Shown here in pieces: positions 10,253 through 21,629 of a DNA stretch of 64,000 bases (its first letter is position 1; every line of letters starts with the position of its first letter). A program made the position numbers and the translations under genes. Below the pieces are notes generated by a model. That model did no database searches. It saw nothing but the letters and a program-made list of their open reading frames with translations, and had not been told where the DNA came from. Source of the stretch: Apiotrichum sp. Y4204 (Eukaryota; Basidiomycota; Tremellomycetes; Trichosporonales; Trichosporonaceae); NCBI GenBank assembly GCA_025531455.1, contig JAMYHL010000007.1:620001-684000 (forward strand), written 5' to 3'.

Positions 10253-12990
10253 TTATCCCAGATAACCCTCTGCCTGCGTCGTGAACAAGTCGTAATACTG
10301 CCCCTTGAGCGCCATGAGCTCCGCGTGCGTCCCGTACTCGGCAATGTGTCCGCCGTCCACGAGCGCAATCTTGTCCGCCTTGCGCACAGTGTTGAACCGA
10401 TGCGAAATGTAGATTGTCGTCGAGCCCGCCGCGCGTGACAGGCCGTGGATGTTCGCAAACAGCTCCGCCTCGGCGCGCGGGTCGAGCGCTGCACTCGGCT
10501 CATCGAAAATGACGAGATCGGCCTCGCCGGCGCGCATGAACGCGCGCGCAAGACCAACACGCTGCCACTGTCCGCCGGAGAGTGCCGTGCGCTCCGGTCG
10601 GTTCTTCTTCTTCTTCTCCTTCTTGGGAGTCGACGCACCGGTGGCATTCGGTGCGCTGGACGTCGAGGTGGGTGTCGACGCGCCCTCGCCGCCCTCGGTC
10701 TTCTCTTCCACCTTCTCCTCCGACTTCTCCGCCTGCTCTTCCTCCCGCTTCTCCCCCGCCGCCTCGGCCGCCTCCTTCTTGTCCTCCTTCTCCGCCTCCT
10801 CCTCCTCCCTCTCACTCTCGCTCTCGCTCTCATCCTCGTCGTCGTCCGATTCATCGTCGGTGTGCTCGGCGTCGAACCAATTCACCGCGCGGCTCTTGAA
10901 CGATTGGGGCTCGTTGTACGGGTCGAGGGTACCCTCGAGGCCAGCCTTTTCGCGGATGGCCTGCGCACCGCCCGCATCGATCGCAGCGTTGATCGCCTCC
11001 AGGTCGCCGCCGCGCGCCACGTCGCCAAGCGCGACATTGTCCTTGAGGGAGAAAGGGTATTTTGCAAAATCCTGGAAGAGCACAGACTGCCGCCGGTGCA
11101 CCGTCGCCATGTCGTAGTCTGCCACCGGGCGACCGTTGAGGAGCAGCTGGCCCCCGTTCTCGTCCGGCGGGAACAGCCCCATGAGCACCTTGACCAGTGT
11201 CGTCTTGCCACCGCCGTTGTATCCCACAATCGCGAGCGTCTCGCCCTGCTCGACAACCAGGTTGATGCCCGAGAGCGTCGGCTCTGGGGCGTCAATGTAG
11301 GTGAACGACAGATTCCGCGCCTCAATGCGCATTCCGCCGGCAACCCGGACAGTGTCGTAGTCGATCATTGGCCCGCGGATCACCGGTTCTAGGGCGGACA
11401 CGAATGCGCCGGCATAGAAGACGGACTGGAACGCCTGATCGATGCTGCGCTTAAGACTGCGCACGCTCCAGATCATACCCGATGTGGTGCTCTGGTACAG
11501 GTGGATGGAACCGAGGGTTAGACCCGTGTTGATCGTCTTGGTCGCGAGGAGGACGTAGAAGACCGTGCGCAGTAAGTCCTCCGCGGAGCCAAACAGCGGG
11601 CCTATCCACCAGCTCGCATCAGGGTTCTCCTCGTCTGACCGGCGTGCGAGGGCGCGCGCTTCCTCCCACCGCTTCAGCACCCAGTCGCGTAGGCCGAAAA
11701 GAATCACCTCCTGCTTGTAATGGCCGGACCTCGCCATATCCGTGGCGCTGTCAAGCTGGTACTCATAGTCCGGCACATCCGGCTCGTCCTTGTGAGCGTC
11801 GTAGACCATTTGATATGCGCGCTCGCGGAACTGCTGGAGGATGGTCGGCGCAAATGCGAGCAAGAGCAGCACGCCCGTGCGTGTCCCCTTGCGCCCCTCG
11901 TGGATCTTCTTCAACTGTTCAATGCCACCGAGTGCCTGCACCAGCATCGCGACCTTGGCGGTGATGTCGACCGACTTTGCGAATGCGCTTCCCATGCCGT
12001 TCACGAGGCCCCACGGCCCGTCGCTGTAGTTGATTGCCGTCTCCATGCCGGCAAACACGCCGGCCTCGTAAACCTGCACGGGGGAAATATCGTCTGTCGA
12101 GTGCAGTGGGGCATCGAGCTGCATCGTGAGGTATGCCTTTTCGAGGGCAAACTCGACCCAGTTCTGGTGTGAGCGGCAGGATGGTAGTGCTACTCACATG
12201 CAAGGCGTCATAGTTCTTTGTAAAGAACGAGCTCATCAGCTCGTCAGTGACGCGGAAGATGAGGCCGGTGGAGCCGAGCCGCAGAGCGGTGGACCAGGAC
12301 GCCGGCTTGCCACGCAGAGCCTCTTCCACAACGTCGTACAGCTGCGATTGAGCGTACAGCCTTCCATCAGCGACATTGCCTCTTTCAACACAAGCTCAAC
12401 ACTCACTTTATAGTCGGCTGAAGAGTGTCCAGAACCATCTTGATCAAGTAGATCGCAAGACGGAGAGGGTGGGCATGTCGCAGCGCGACACGGAGGTACG
12501 GCGCGAGCACGCGGGTGAGGTCGAGCCAGATCCAGATATTCGCCATGGTGAGTGGGCGGCGGCGCCCACCAAGGCGGAAGAGCGGCTCGTCGGCGGTGGC
12601 CTTGACATCATCAGAAGAGCCGACACGCGACGCCGGCTTGGCCTTTTCAATCGCTCTGAGTTTCTCGCTCGGATCGGGAATGCGCGACTGCAGCCAGAGG
12701 CGCGTGACCAACGACAGGTGGTCGTACTTTGGCGGGAGGGTGAGTGTCGCGAAGCGCGGCTGCTGTGGCCGCGGGCGCTTGGATGCGGGAGGAGGGGTGG
12801 GGGTTGGGGGTATCAAGGGCTGCTTCTCACTAAGCTTGCTGGGTCCTGGCGACGAATCCTGCTCGACGCTGCTTGGGCTGGTCTCATCGATGTCGCCTTC
12901 CCCCCGCGCGCCGTTGACGAGCTTCTCGTCCGGCATCTTCGCGGACCCGTTCGCGAAAGTTGCGTCAGCCGACCCGTTCGTCGTCGTCAT
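10253..12990 (-). CDS. ABC transporter with acidic insertion in the ATPase domain
   Basis: Exons 12990-12407, 12360-12198 and 12163-10253; 885 aa. The N-terminus (about 1-110) is polar. A membrane region with several hydrophobic segments follows (about 125-520), then one nucleotide-binding domain, so this is a half-size, exporter-like protein with membrane domain before ATPase. Motifs: Walker A GYNGGGKTT (about 563-571), Q-loop VLFQDF, signature LSGGQWQR (about 777), Walker B LVIFDEPSAALD (about 799) and H-loop YISHRFNTV. Between Q-loop and signature sits an inserted segment of about 90 residues (about 682-772), almost entirely Glu/Asp/Lys/Ser, ending in a run of lysines. All ATPase motifs are intact, so it should be active, probably as a dimer. 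Substrate unknown. Start chosen at MTTTNGSADATF because upstream in-frame sequence lacks an ATG with coding character. One intron acceptor is AAG. Confidence 0.88.
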
Positions 12991-13923
12991 TAAGGGGAGT
13001 GTGCGGGTATGGGTATAAAAAGTCGAAGAGATACTGAAGGACTGAAAGAGAAGAATCGAGACGCGTCGCGTCGAATATATCAAGAAGCAAAAAAGTGGAG
13101 GTGAACAAGATCTCTGGATCTATGGATCTCTTCATCTACGCTGGGTGGGGTGAGTCAGAGTTGACTCATCTCCGCGGAGCCGAGCAGCCAAGCAGCAAGC
13201 AGGGGGCGATCCACTCGAGTCCAGTCACCTGCTGTGTACGCACAGGCCGCGGGGCGCAGAAGCTGTGTACGCTGTGTCCCGCTAGCCGGAGTTACGACCG
13301 GAGATGAAACCGGTACTCGCCGCCAATGGGCTGCCCCTGATCGCCGCATCAACTGCTGCGGATCATTGGGATCGATCCCTGGATCGGCGTTCTCCGGCTC
13401 CGACGTTGGAGTCGTTGGGATGTGGAGGGGAGGACCATTTTCGGAGACGCCGCTTGACATCGACACCATCGTCTTCGTCATCACACGCTTCGTGCTCGCG
13501 ATCTAACACCAAGATCGAAATGTCCGCTCTCACTGGGGATACAGCTTCCCCCAACTGCCAAGAATCCGCAATCGAAGCCCAGGAACTAGACAAGCTTCTT
13601 ATCCCTTCCTCTGTTCATTAAGGGCACGGGACGGATCATCCGCGGCCAGAAGAATAGAAGACAAGTACCCAAGTGCGTTGTTCGTCGGCGGGCCGCACTG
13701 TCTCGCGCCTGGGGCGGCAGGGTGAGTATGAAACGTGACGCACGCCACATAAATTAAGTGAGGCTGTGTATCTGTTGGATGACTCGGACGCTGTGGTTGT
13801 GTTGGATGGAAAGATTGTGTGGGGACAAATTGACGAGAACCCCCCGAGACGCACTCTGCACCCAAAGCTGGCGTCGCTTTTGCACAAACACTGTACTCCC
13901 GGCACCACCATCCAACCTGTGAG

Positions 13924-14118
13924 CTATGCATTGACAACTAACATCTCGGTAGCGACTGGATTCCAGTGTCTAGCCCACTGCTCGTGACGTGGCACGCAGT
14001 GCGGACGTGGAAGCTCGGCCTCTTCGTCCTCGGTCTCAGATGGAAGCGTCGGCTCGGTGGCCCGGGAGCTGATCAACTGACCAGGTGACACATAGCTGGG
14101 AGGTGGTTCTGAAGTCAT
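13924..14118 (-). CDS. Possible small protein with PPxY motif (weak)
   Basis: A minus-strand frame from ATG 14118 encodes 64 aa starting MTSEPPPSYVSPGQL, followed by an acidic stretch (SETEDEEAELPRP). PPPSY fits a PPxY motif, which binds WW domains such as those of Rsp5-type ubiquitin ligases. It ends at a TAG soon after a possible donor, so it could continue through a downstream exon toward 13750, but no splice gives a clearly conserved extension. No family recognised. It could equally be chance open frame. Confidence 0.25.
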   Translation of the reverse strand: MTSEPPPSYVSPGQLISSRATEPTLPSETEDEEAELPRPHCVPRHEQWARHWNPVATEMLVVNA

Positions 14119-14489
14119 CGTCGCGGGTGCGAGATACAAACAACGCAATACCACTCCGATTCGGGACCCAGCCACTTCCCACATGCTTAACACAGAGATA
14201 CGATAGTACCCGAGATAGTCCACCGAGAATAGATAGTCCACTTGCACTGTCAGTGCCACGTCGACTGCTGTACCATGTCTTTGGCGAAAGGTAGCCGTCG
14301 CCAAAGTCGACGAGGTGCGGACTGATCGTGTCGGGTGCTGACCAAGACTGTTACCATAACTTTTACTGACTCGTTGCTCCACGTCATGTTGCTTGCTTCT
14401 TGTTCAAAGAAGAACTTGACGTGTTCGTTGAGGGATGCAGACTGCTGTACTTGTTCATCCCGACAATAGCTATGATCACTAGCAAACGA

Positions 14490-14496
14490 TATAAAA
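14490..14496 (+). promoter_or_regulatory. TATA box of the GFA gene
   Basis: TATAAAA lies 104 bp before the GFA start codon in otherwise mixed sequence. Position and sequence fit a regulated RNA polymerase II promoter. Function is inferred. Confidence 0.5.
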
Positions 14497-14599
14497 CGCA
14501 ACGGAGAACGAGCTCAGAGAAACAAGACACAGAGTTCTCAAGTACTCACCTCTCACATCAAACCTCAACGGCCTCACCATCTCATTCACCTCATTCACC

Positions 14600-15088
14600 A
14601 TGTCTCTCACCGGCACCTGCCTCTGCCGCAACATCACAATCACCGTCCCAGACGCAGCAGCCGCCCGCACCTCAGGCCTGCACGTCTGCCGTACGCCCCC
14701 AATTCTGACAACTCTGACAGCAGACTGCAACGACTGCCGCCGGAACACGGGAAATCTCGCGGGCTACTTCCTCTACCCTAAGGCTGAGAACTTTGTGGTT
14801 GACGGCGAGACCAAGACATATACCGTACAGGGCACGGGCGGCGAGGTGGAACGCCACTTCTGCCCCACGTGTGGATCGTATGTTGCCGACTTGGAGGGTG
14901 AATGGCGCGGGATAGCTGACTCCAGACCCCTCTTTGGCATCGTTGCGCGCTTCGCGGAGAACCGCTACATCCACGCTGGGATTTTCCCGCCCGGCACGCT
15001 GCCGGCCCCAAAGAGCGAGATCTGGCTGCAGAACGCAGAGAAGTGGGAAAACCGATACCCTGTGGCGTTGTCGCTTGACAAGCAGTGA
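14600..15088 (+). CDS. GFA-domain protein (glutathione-dependent formaldehyde-activating type)
   Basis: Exons 14600-14690 and 14724-15088; 151 aa. The fold is a small zinc-binding GFA/CENP-V-type domain: CLC at residues 7-9; HVCHCNDCRRNTG after splicing, giving the C-x-C-x2-C set; and HFCPTCGSY, which completes the second zinc site. Such proteins bind glutathione adducts or act as small-molecule enzymes; exact substrate cannot be told. The 33-nt intron (14691-14723) is in frame and stop-free, so an unspliced reading would insert 11 residues in the middle of the Cys motif; the motif makes splicing nearly certain. The last codons CAG-TGA-GT look like a donor: splicing to an acceptor at about 15139 would replace the stop with a short tail (PGLE) ending near 15155, an alternative 3' end I cannot exclude. 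Confidence 0.85.
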   Translation: MSLTGTCLCRNITITVPDAAAARTSGLHVCRTPPILTTLTADCNDCRRNTGNLAGYFLYPKAENFVVDGETKTYTVQGTGGEVERHFCPTCGSYVADLEGEWRGIADSRPLFGIVARFAENRYIHAGIFPPGTLPAPKSEIWLQNAEKWENRYPVALSLDKQ

Positions 15089-16431
15089 GTTGGGGTGGGG
15101 GGTGGGGGGGGGAGTAGTGAGGGACGCGGCTGACGACAGGCCCGGGCTTGAATGAGGTCTTTGGCGCGAAATTGTTCCAGAATCCAGAGAAAGTCAACAC
15201 GAAACACGGAGGGCCAGAAAGATATGAAACAGGTAAAAAAATAGGCATTTGTAGCGACGTGCAGTGTGCTGCCCTAGGCTTCATACTGACAGCTATCGAT
15301 GGAGCTGCCAACTCACTAATCTGGATATTTGAGTAGGGCTAGCACAGTGAGGCCATGAAGGACGCGGAGTGAATTATGTGGCGAGCGGAGTTACTCTCAC
15401 ATCGCATGACTGTCCGCCGCAACTGATATGCCAAACCAAGAAACTAATCCTGCTCCTGTCCTTCCAAAACTGACCCAGGGATATATTGCGAAATTGGGGA
15501 AGTCTCAGTGCTTGAAGACGTACGATCAAGGCGCCAGTATGCACATTGTAGCCGGTGTCCCGGACGCATCAGCGCCTGGTCAGAGCGTGGTGGCAGCGCC
15601 GTCCCGCCTCGCGCCTCAACTCTTGCCTTACCTTATTCTCTGTAGCTCTCTGGCTCCTCGCCGACGCATGAGGGCACAGTCGATGTAACCAAGAGATGTA
15701 CGTGACAAGTTGACGGAGGGGATCGGAGTGAAGGAGTATTCGGCAGCTGCAAAGCCAAGCCCAGACCGAGACCGTATGTACATTCCAAGAACCGACATCG
15801 GTTCCGACTCGGGCTAGATGTACAAGGTTACGCAGTATGGATCGTCAGTGATAACCATGTAAGAGGGTTGTGCAAAACGATCCACAATCGCAGATATATC
15901 AGACTCGGACAGAGCACGCAATGGGAAACTGCAAGATGCAGACATGTCAAAAACCAAAACAATCGAAGACGACAGAGATGCCGACACTTGTCGAAATGCC
16001 AAGCCACAGAAAGGTAATGACATATTAGACCGTGCACCTAATCACTCAGTCTGGATCTTGTAATGGGCTTAATAAAACCCACCTCGCCAAGCGATGCCAA
16101 GACGGAACGTGGTGGCCTGGCCCACCGATTGGGTGTGGCGGCCACGTTGGTGGCAGTCATCACATCCCTCAGAACCCAAAGATGCAACGGTTGTCAACGA
16201 GCCTGGGAGTCCGGCGCTGGCTGGGCCATGTCATCATCTTGGCAGTGAATGTCAAATGTCGCAATGGTGGTGCTCGTCGCCATCGCAAGAGCCGTTGTCG
16301 CCATGAATGACGATGCGCGGGGCGGACGTCTCGGCGAGACGAGGATGTTGGACAGGATGAATACGGATATAACTGCCGAAGAAAGAGGTGTTCTCCCATT
16401 CCGAACGTCCACCACCTACCCCACTGCCACG
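15089..16431. other. Intergenic region between GFA and MFS genes
   Basis: 1.3 kb, lower in GC than the flanking genes. A G-run (about 15093-15112) follows the GFA stop. A short ATG frame at 15428-15688 has no recognisable domain and is not called. The rest is the MFS promoter region. Confidence 0.45.
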
Positions 16432-18077
16432 ATGAGTTTCGAAAAGTCCCAGGCAGACCATTTTCCTCCGCCGCGCGCGGACGAGGAGGCTATCACCCTC
16501 AAGCGCACATGGAGCGACGAGGAGGAACGCGCCGCAAAGCGCAAGTGAGTATCGGAGAGGTGTGGGGTACTCACCGCAGGCTGGACCTCATCATCATGCC
16601 GATCCTGACACTCGGCTTCTTCTGTCTTCGTACGTGGACCGCCCCAACATCACTGACCCCAGAACTCGACCGCGGCAACATCTCAAACGCGCTGACGGAC
16701 CGCTTCCTCCAGGATGTGGGGATCACGCAGAACCAGTTCAACGTCGGGCAGCAGATGCTCTCCCTCGGCATCGTGCTCTTCGAAGTGCCCTCCAACATGA
16801 TCCTGTACCGCGTCGGCCCGGGGCGGTGGCTCACTCTGCAGCTTTTCCTGTTTGGCCTTGTGTCCACCTTTCAGTCTTTCCAGCGGGGATACGGCCCATT
16901 CATCGCAACGCGATTCATCCTCGGACTCACCGAGTCGGGCTTTATCCCCGGCGGCCTCTGGACCCTCTCGACATGGTACACGCGTGCGGAAACCGCCAAG
17001 CGCGTCATGTTCTTCTACTTTGGCAACCAGATCGGCCAGGCGAGCTCCAAGCTCCTCGCGTACGGTATCCTGCACATGCGCGGCGTCGGCGGCCAGCCAG
17101 GATGGTTCTGGCTCTTCACCCTCATGGGCCTGTTTACCATTCTTGGTGGGTTCGTGTTTGGCTTCTTTCTGCCCAACTCGTACGACGACCCGCGCACCGC
17201 TTTTTTGCCGTGGTACAAGGGGTGGTTTACGCCGCGCGAGCTCGAGATCCTCCGCGGCCGAGTGTTGATGGACGACCCGCTCAAGGGCAAGAAGAAGAGC
17301 CATATCGACGTCGGCGCGTTCGCGCGCACATTTAAAAACTCGCGCATCTGGCTCCATGTGTTGATTACGCTGTGCAACAACGGCCCGCAGCGCGGATTCG
17401 ACACCTACTCCCCCTCGCTCGTCGCGTCAATGGGATATCCTGCCCTCAAGTCGAATGCCCTCGCGTCCGTCGGTTTCTGGCTACAGGTCCCTGTTTCCTT
17501 TGTCTTCAGCTACGTCTCGGACCGGTACAACCGCCGCGGGGAGACGGTCATTGCCGGCCTCTCGTGCCACCTCCTAGGCTACGTCTTTAACCGGATCTTC
17601 ACGGAGCAGGGCTCGCAGGGGCTGCGCTATTTTGGAGTCATCTGGACGCAGACCTTTGGCACGTTCAGCCACCCATTGAATCTCGCGTGGTTGAGTCTGA
17701 CCGCCAACGACTCGGAGGAGCGCGCGCTCGCCATGGCGCTTGGGATCATGGGCGCCAATACTGCAGGCATCTACGGCGCGCAGATCTTCCGCTCGGACGA
17801 CAAGCCGCGATACCGCCGTGCATTTGCCATCGGTATCGCCGTGCTTGCTGTCGGTGTGGCTCTTGCGGTTGCGCGGTTTGTGGATTCCAAGATCAACGGA
17901 CGCCGGAGAGAAGAGGAGAAGGAGACACCAGGTTCGGATAGCGAGGCAAGCTCGGAGCTTGGGCACGAAAAGGCACACGAGCACTCGGAGGATATTGTTT
18001 CCGCGTCCAAGGATATCTATTCCGTCCCGAGCCAAGTGGCCAAGTTGGAAACTGTGCATGAGCCGTACGTCAAGTAG
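16432..18077 (+). CDS. MFS transporter, allantoate permease (Dal5) family
   Basis: Exons 16432-16544, 16580-16629 and 16663-18077; 525 aa. It is a 12-helix plasma-membrane proton symporter of the anion:cation symporter group that carries small organic anions such as allantoate, nicotinate or vitamins. Diagnostic sequence: FFCLQLDRGNISNALTD after the first helix, FEVPSNMILYRVGPGRW (helix 2/loop), RFILGLTESGFIPGG (helix 4) and a charged C-terminal tail (about 470-525) rich in Glu/Ser. The two introns are only 35 and 33 nt; the second is 3n and stop-free, but splicing restores the conserved CLQLDRGN. Start MSFEKSQADHF is the ATG at 16432; upstream in-frame codons look like leader. Substrate is not predictable from sequence. 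Confidence 0.92.
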
Positions 18078-19007
18078 TTCAGTAGCTTCAGGTGTACTCC
18101 ACAGCCTGTAGTCTCCTTAGTATTATCCAGAGGGCGACTCGCCAGTATGTATATATAGTTTGTCTGCGTCGCCAGTATACAGTACTAGTGTGGCTGGTGG
18201 GCGGTGCCGAGTCGCTGGCGTGAGCGGCGGATTGGATCTCGGGAAAGAGGGAGATACTGGCGATGAGTGTGAGAAGTGGTGGCGGGCAGCGGTGATACTG
18301 TACCTCGGTCCACTGGTACTGCTTAGGTCAACGTGCACTGGAATGTGGAGGAATCCGGAATCCCGGATCAGCCGGGGACGTGATATACGGAACATACGGA
18401 ACTCGAGCACTGTCGATGTCAATTGCCTGGCGCTGTCGACGGCGTCGGAATGCGCCATCACCATCCGGATGGGAGCCGTGGGATGCAATGAATGTGCCCA
18501 CGCAGATTGGCTGCGAGCTGCGAGACGAAATGCTCGACCAGCGCGAACAGGCACACCGAGGGGTGCCCATGTGGATCTCGGCATCGGGCTCGCCTCCGCG
18601 CCTCCGCGCCTCCGCGTCTCCGCGTCTCCGCACCTCCACTGCCGCCCCTTGTCGCTCCTTGCTGTATTCTGTAATTAGCTCGGAGGGGGGGATGCATACA
18701 GGCAATAAGGTGGTCCCAAAACCTTGCGCAGGAGGTGGCGCGGGGATGCCGAAGGGGGATGCCGAAAGAGGCGGGGGGGCATGTGATGAGAGGGCGAGAC
18801 AGAGGTGCAGAGGACAAAGAGACAAGGAGAGACAGGAGACAAGGAGATGGAACATTGACACACTCCTTGAAGACAGACTTTGTGCTTGGGAGCCCACCGG
18901 TGCGCCATCGCCATCCCTCCATCAACGGCCTCTCTCCAATGCACGGCCGCTGCACACTATCCAGCTAGCAGCTAGCCCTTCCCGCACTCTCATCCTCTCC
19001 ATCCACC
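18078..19007. other. Intergenic region between MFS and lipidated-protein genes
   Basis: 930 bp. It contains the 8-bp minisatellite at 18591-18630 and a purine-rich tract (about 18780-18855). No gene seen. Confidence 0.5.
18591..18630. repeat. 8-bp tandem repeat (cgcctccg/cgtctccg)5
   Basis: Three copies of cgcctccg are followed by two of cgtctccg, then a decayed sixth (cacctcca). Non-coding GC-rich minisatellite upstream of the small lipidated-protein gene. Confidence 0.9.
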
Positions 19008-19319
19008 ATGGGCTGTGCGTCCTCAAAGTCCTCCATCGGCAACCCGTACGACGACGACCTGCCTCCCCTCAGCGGGCCCATGAGCCCCAAAGTCATGGTC
19101 CGCTCCGCCAGCGGCTTCCTCGCGCCACCGAAACCGGCTCCGACAACGAGCCCAGCGCACCCGATCAACAGGACCCGCCCGCCGACCATCTTTATCCAGC
19201 CGCCAAGCTCGTGTGGGACCGAAGTCAGCATTGCGCGTCCGCAGCGCACGCGCACGCCGCCGATACCTCTTGGCGAGAAGGGCGCCGAGACGGAGAAGAG
19301 CGCGCATGGAGAGTGGTGA
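19008..19319 (+). CDS. Small protein with myristoylation/palmitoylation signal
   Basis: The 103-aa frame begins MGCASSKSSIGNPYDDD. Gly2 with Ser6 fits the N-myristoyltransferase consensus (MGxxxS), and Cys3 is a likely palmitoylation site, so the protein should be tethered to a membrane, usually plasma membrane. The rest is Pro/Ser/Thr-rich and probably disordered, with proline runs that could bind SH3 domains. No domain is recognised. The last codons read GAG-TGG-TGA-GC, so a donor (gtgagc at about 19317) might splice to CAG near 19350 and extend the protein by roughly 125 low-complexity residues; I cannot choose between the two ends. The ATG has a good context (caccATGg). Confidence 0.6.
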   Translation: MGCASSKSSIGNPYDDDLPPLSGPMSPKVMVRSASGFLAPPKPAPTTSPAHPINRTRPPTIFIQPPSSCGTEVSIARPQRTRTPPIPLGEKGAETEKSAHGEW

Positions 19320-19868
19320 GCGACGCTGACTCGCACGACACCTCCACAGCCCCCATACACGGCGTTTGTCGTTGTGGTCCTTTCTCGTCCTTTCGGTCGC
19401 CGTGGCCACCAGACATCACCCGACGGCCGACGCACGGCACCACACACTGACACACCGTCACCACTCCATTGGCTCCACCAGCGCACTTCGCCTACCACCA
19501 CATAGAGAGCACAGCACACCCAACCCGTTGCCTTGCAACAGATCGCAGACGGACTATCAAACTATCAAACCCCATCAGCTCGCACCGCTCACCGCTCGGA
19601 CGACCGCTCGGCTACCCGGCCCCTGCGCATCGCGGCGCATGCTTCGTGCTTCGAGGTGGCGGTGCGCGCTCGAGCCCCGGCAACACCTCGGCTGTGGAGC
19701 TTTCCGCGCCGGTGAGTTCGAGATGACAGGCACATCTGCACAGATATGATTTAATCGCGAGATCCCCTCTGACTCTTCAGCCGACCATAATCACCGACTC
19801 CGAACATTTCCCCTCCCCTCCGAACTTTACTCCCTGTGTATGACCGTAACACTCCTGTATGTATGCAT
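19320..19868. other. Region downstream of the lipidated-protein gene
   Basis: 550 bp between the stop of the small lipidated protein and the 3' end of the isochorismatase-like gene. Open frames run through it and could be a spliced 3' extension of the upstream gene, but their His/Arg-rich translations are not convincing. Confidence 0.4.
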
Positions 19869-20453
19869 TTACAGCCTCTCCAGCACCTCGGCAGTGGTGA
19901 GCACTTCGCCAAACCCTGCCCGGATCGCACGCAGCGTGCCCGCATGTAGCGTCGCGTCGCTCGCCCCACACGCATCGGACACGAGGATCGTCTCAAAGCC
20001 GCGATTAAACGCCGAGCGCGCGGTCGTCTCGCCTTCCGTCAGAGAGGATCACGGGCTTGGGGACGTACAGCAAAAGTTGGTGAGCACGCCGCATACGATC
20101 ACCCTCTCGACGCCCCGCTCGCGCAGCTTCTCCTCCAGGTTGGTGTGGATAAACGCGTCGTACGTGTCCTTGTCTGTCACTTTAATGTCCCCTTCTGCCG
20201 GCGCCTCGAGACCCTTCAGCAGCTCCCACTGCGGCGAGAAACGATGGATCGACCCGTTCGGCCCCCAGACTCGCACGAGCTGGGACACCTCCTCGCCCGC
20301 GATCTGCGCGGGCGTGTGCCCGTGTTGGGTGTATACCGCCAGGCTGGAGGGGAGGGAGTGGATCGCAGAGATGAGCGTGTTCGTGTTGCGCAGGATGGGA
20401 GCCGCAGGAACGGCGAACCACTCCTGCATGTCGATTACAAGGAGGGCGGTCAT
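19869..20453 (-). CDS. Isochorismatase-like cysteine hydrolase
   Basis: Exons 20453-20069 and 20032-19869; 182 aa, a typical length for the family. The predicted catalytic triad is visible: Asp8 in LLVIDMQ, Lys95 in KVTDKDTYDAF, and nucleophile Cys128 in GVLTNFCCETTARSAF, which is formed across the 36-nt intron. Members hydrolyse small amides or vinyl ethers (nicotinamide, N-carbamoylsarcosine, isochorismate, ureidoacrylate); substrate not determinable here. The C-terminal motif FETILVSDACGASDATLHAG is the usual family ending. No targeting signal, so probably cytosolic. The gene is divergent from the GPI-protein gene. Confidence 0.9.
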
Positions 20454-21629
20454 GGTGAGCTCCGAGCTGGAGTGGGAGTAGGAGTGTGCGATAGTGTGAG
20501 CTTTGCGAGCTGTGGGAGTGGTGTGTGAGAAGCGGTTGTTCGAGGCGTTGTTGGCTTCACTCCGGTCCTCTTGGTTGTGGCCGCCAGTGACGCAATGGCA
20601 ACAGTGGTTAACGAGTGGCGACCGGAAATGTCCGACACCCGGAACTCGTCGCTTCATGCCATTGTGTCCATGATACTTTGTGCATTCGCAAGTTTCGATA
20701 TGGCCACAGATATGCTGTACGTGAGAGTGTGGAGATGGGAACAGTGGGAACAAGTGTTCGAGTTCAGAGAAGTCGCTGCACGCAGCTGGTGGTACGTGCG
20801 CCTGCAACCAGCACCAGTCTCAGACCACCTGGTGCCGGGTGCTTGTTGTCAGCGAGTAGATCGCGTCCATCCGCGTATCATCATCACCTCGCCCATCTTC
20901 TCTGTGTGGAGACGAAGCGCGTCCCCGCTGGCCGTGGGCGGGCGGGTCCGTCCAGCGACGACAGGGTCGTTCAGCGTGTACCGGCCTCGTTGCGCAGTGA
21001 CATCGATGCGAGACGTAGGTCCGCAGTGCGTGCTGCGACGGCGACGTCGACGGCGATGCATCTGCGCACTGTGTATTCCTCGCTACGGACTGAGCAAACC
21101 GCGCTGCGGCATCGGGTAGACGGGTTGGGTGCTATTGTGGCGATTATGGGCTATTCATATCACTTCAATAAGCTGCCTTTGGCTCCCCTTTCATCTCCGT
21201 GTCCGAACTTTGACGTCCCATTTGCGCATTTGCCGAGGCAACGCCGCTGCACGAGCCAAGACAGGTCACGAGCAAGTAGCGCAAAGGCAGGGTCGAAGGG
21301 AGCCGCGGTCAAAGGGGCCAGGAATGCAACGCCCCGCAGCCAGAGCTAGGGCTTAGGGACGCGACGCGCCTCGCGCCTCTGCAGGGTACATACAATGCGA
21401 AGAGAGGTATCGACGGCAACGCGGAGCGCAAGAATGGTGCTTCTAGCGCAGGTTTATTCGAGACTGAGGGTCTTCATGTCGCTGAGCTCGAGCCTCAGGA
21501 TGATACAGGATGCAGTTTTCTCCTCTTTTCTTACACCCATCCCGTCTCGTCTCGTATACATCTGTCTCGCTCTTTATCTCCAACTCCTCGTCGCTCTTTG
21601 TTTCCAGCCCACTCCCCACGCCCTCTACC
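20454..21629. other. Divergent intergenic region, isochorismatase / GPI protein
   Basis: 1.2 kb containing two promoters. Open frames are shadows without domains. Nothing specific recognised. Confidence 0.45.

Larger units (their letters stand above)
12991..14599. other. Divergent intergenic region, ABC transporter / GFA gene
   Basis: 1.6 kb holding the promoters of two divergent genes. It contains one weak candidate coding stretch on the minus strand (13924-14118, listed separately) and a TATA box for the GFA gene. Nothing else recognised. Confidence 0.45.

Noticed and set aside
10445..11392. 315-codon plus-strand frame over the ABC gene
   Set aside because: It is antisense to the ATPase domain; Leu/Arg-rich composition comes from the complement of the acidic insertion.
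14882..14920. A further 28-nt intron in the GFA gene
   Set aside because: Removing it breaks the reading frame; the unspliced frame continues normally into PLFGIVARF.
15428..15688. 86-codon ATG frame between GFA and MFS genes
   Set aside because: No domain or supporting splice pattern; low-complexity end.
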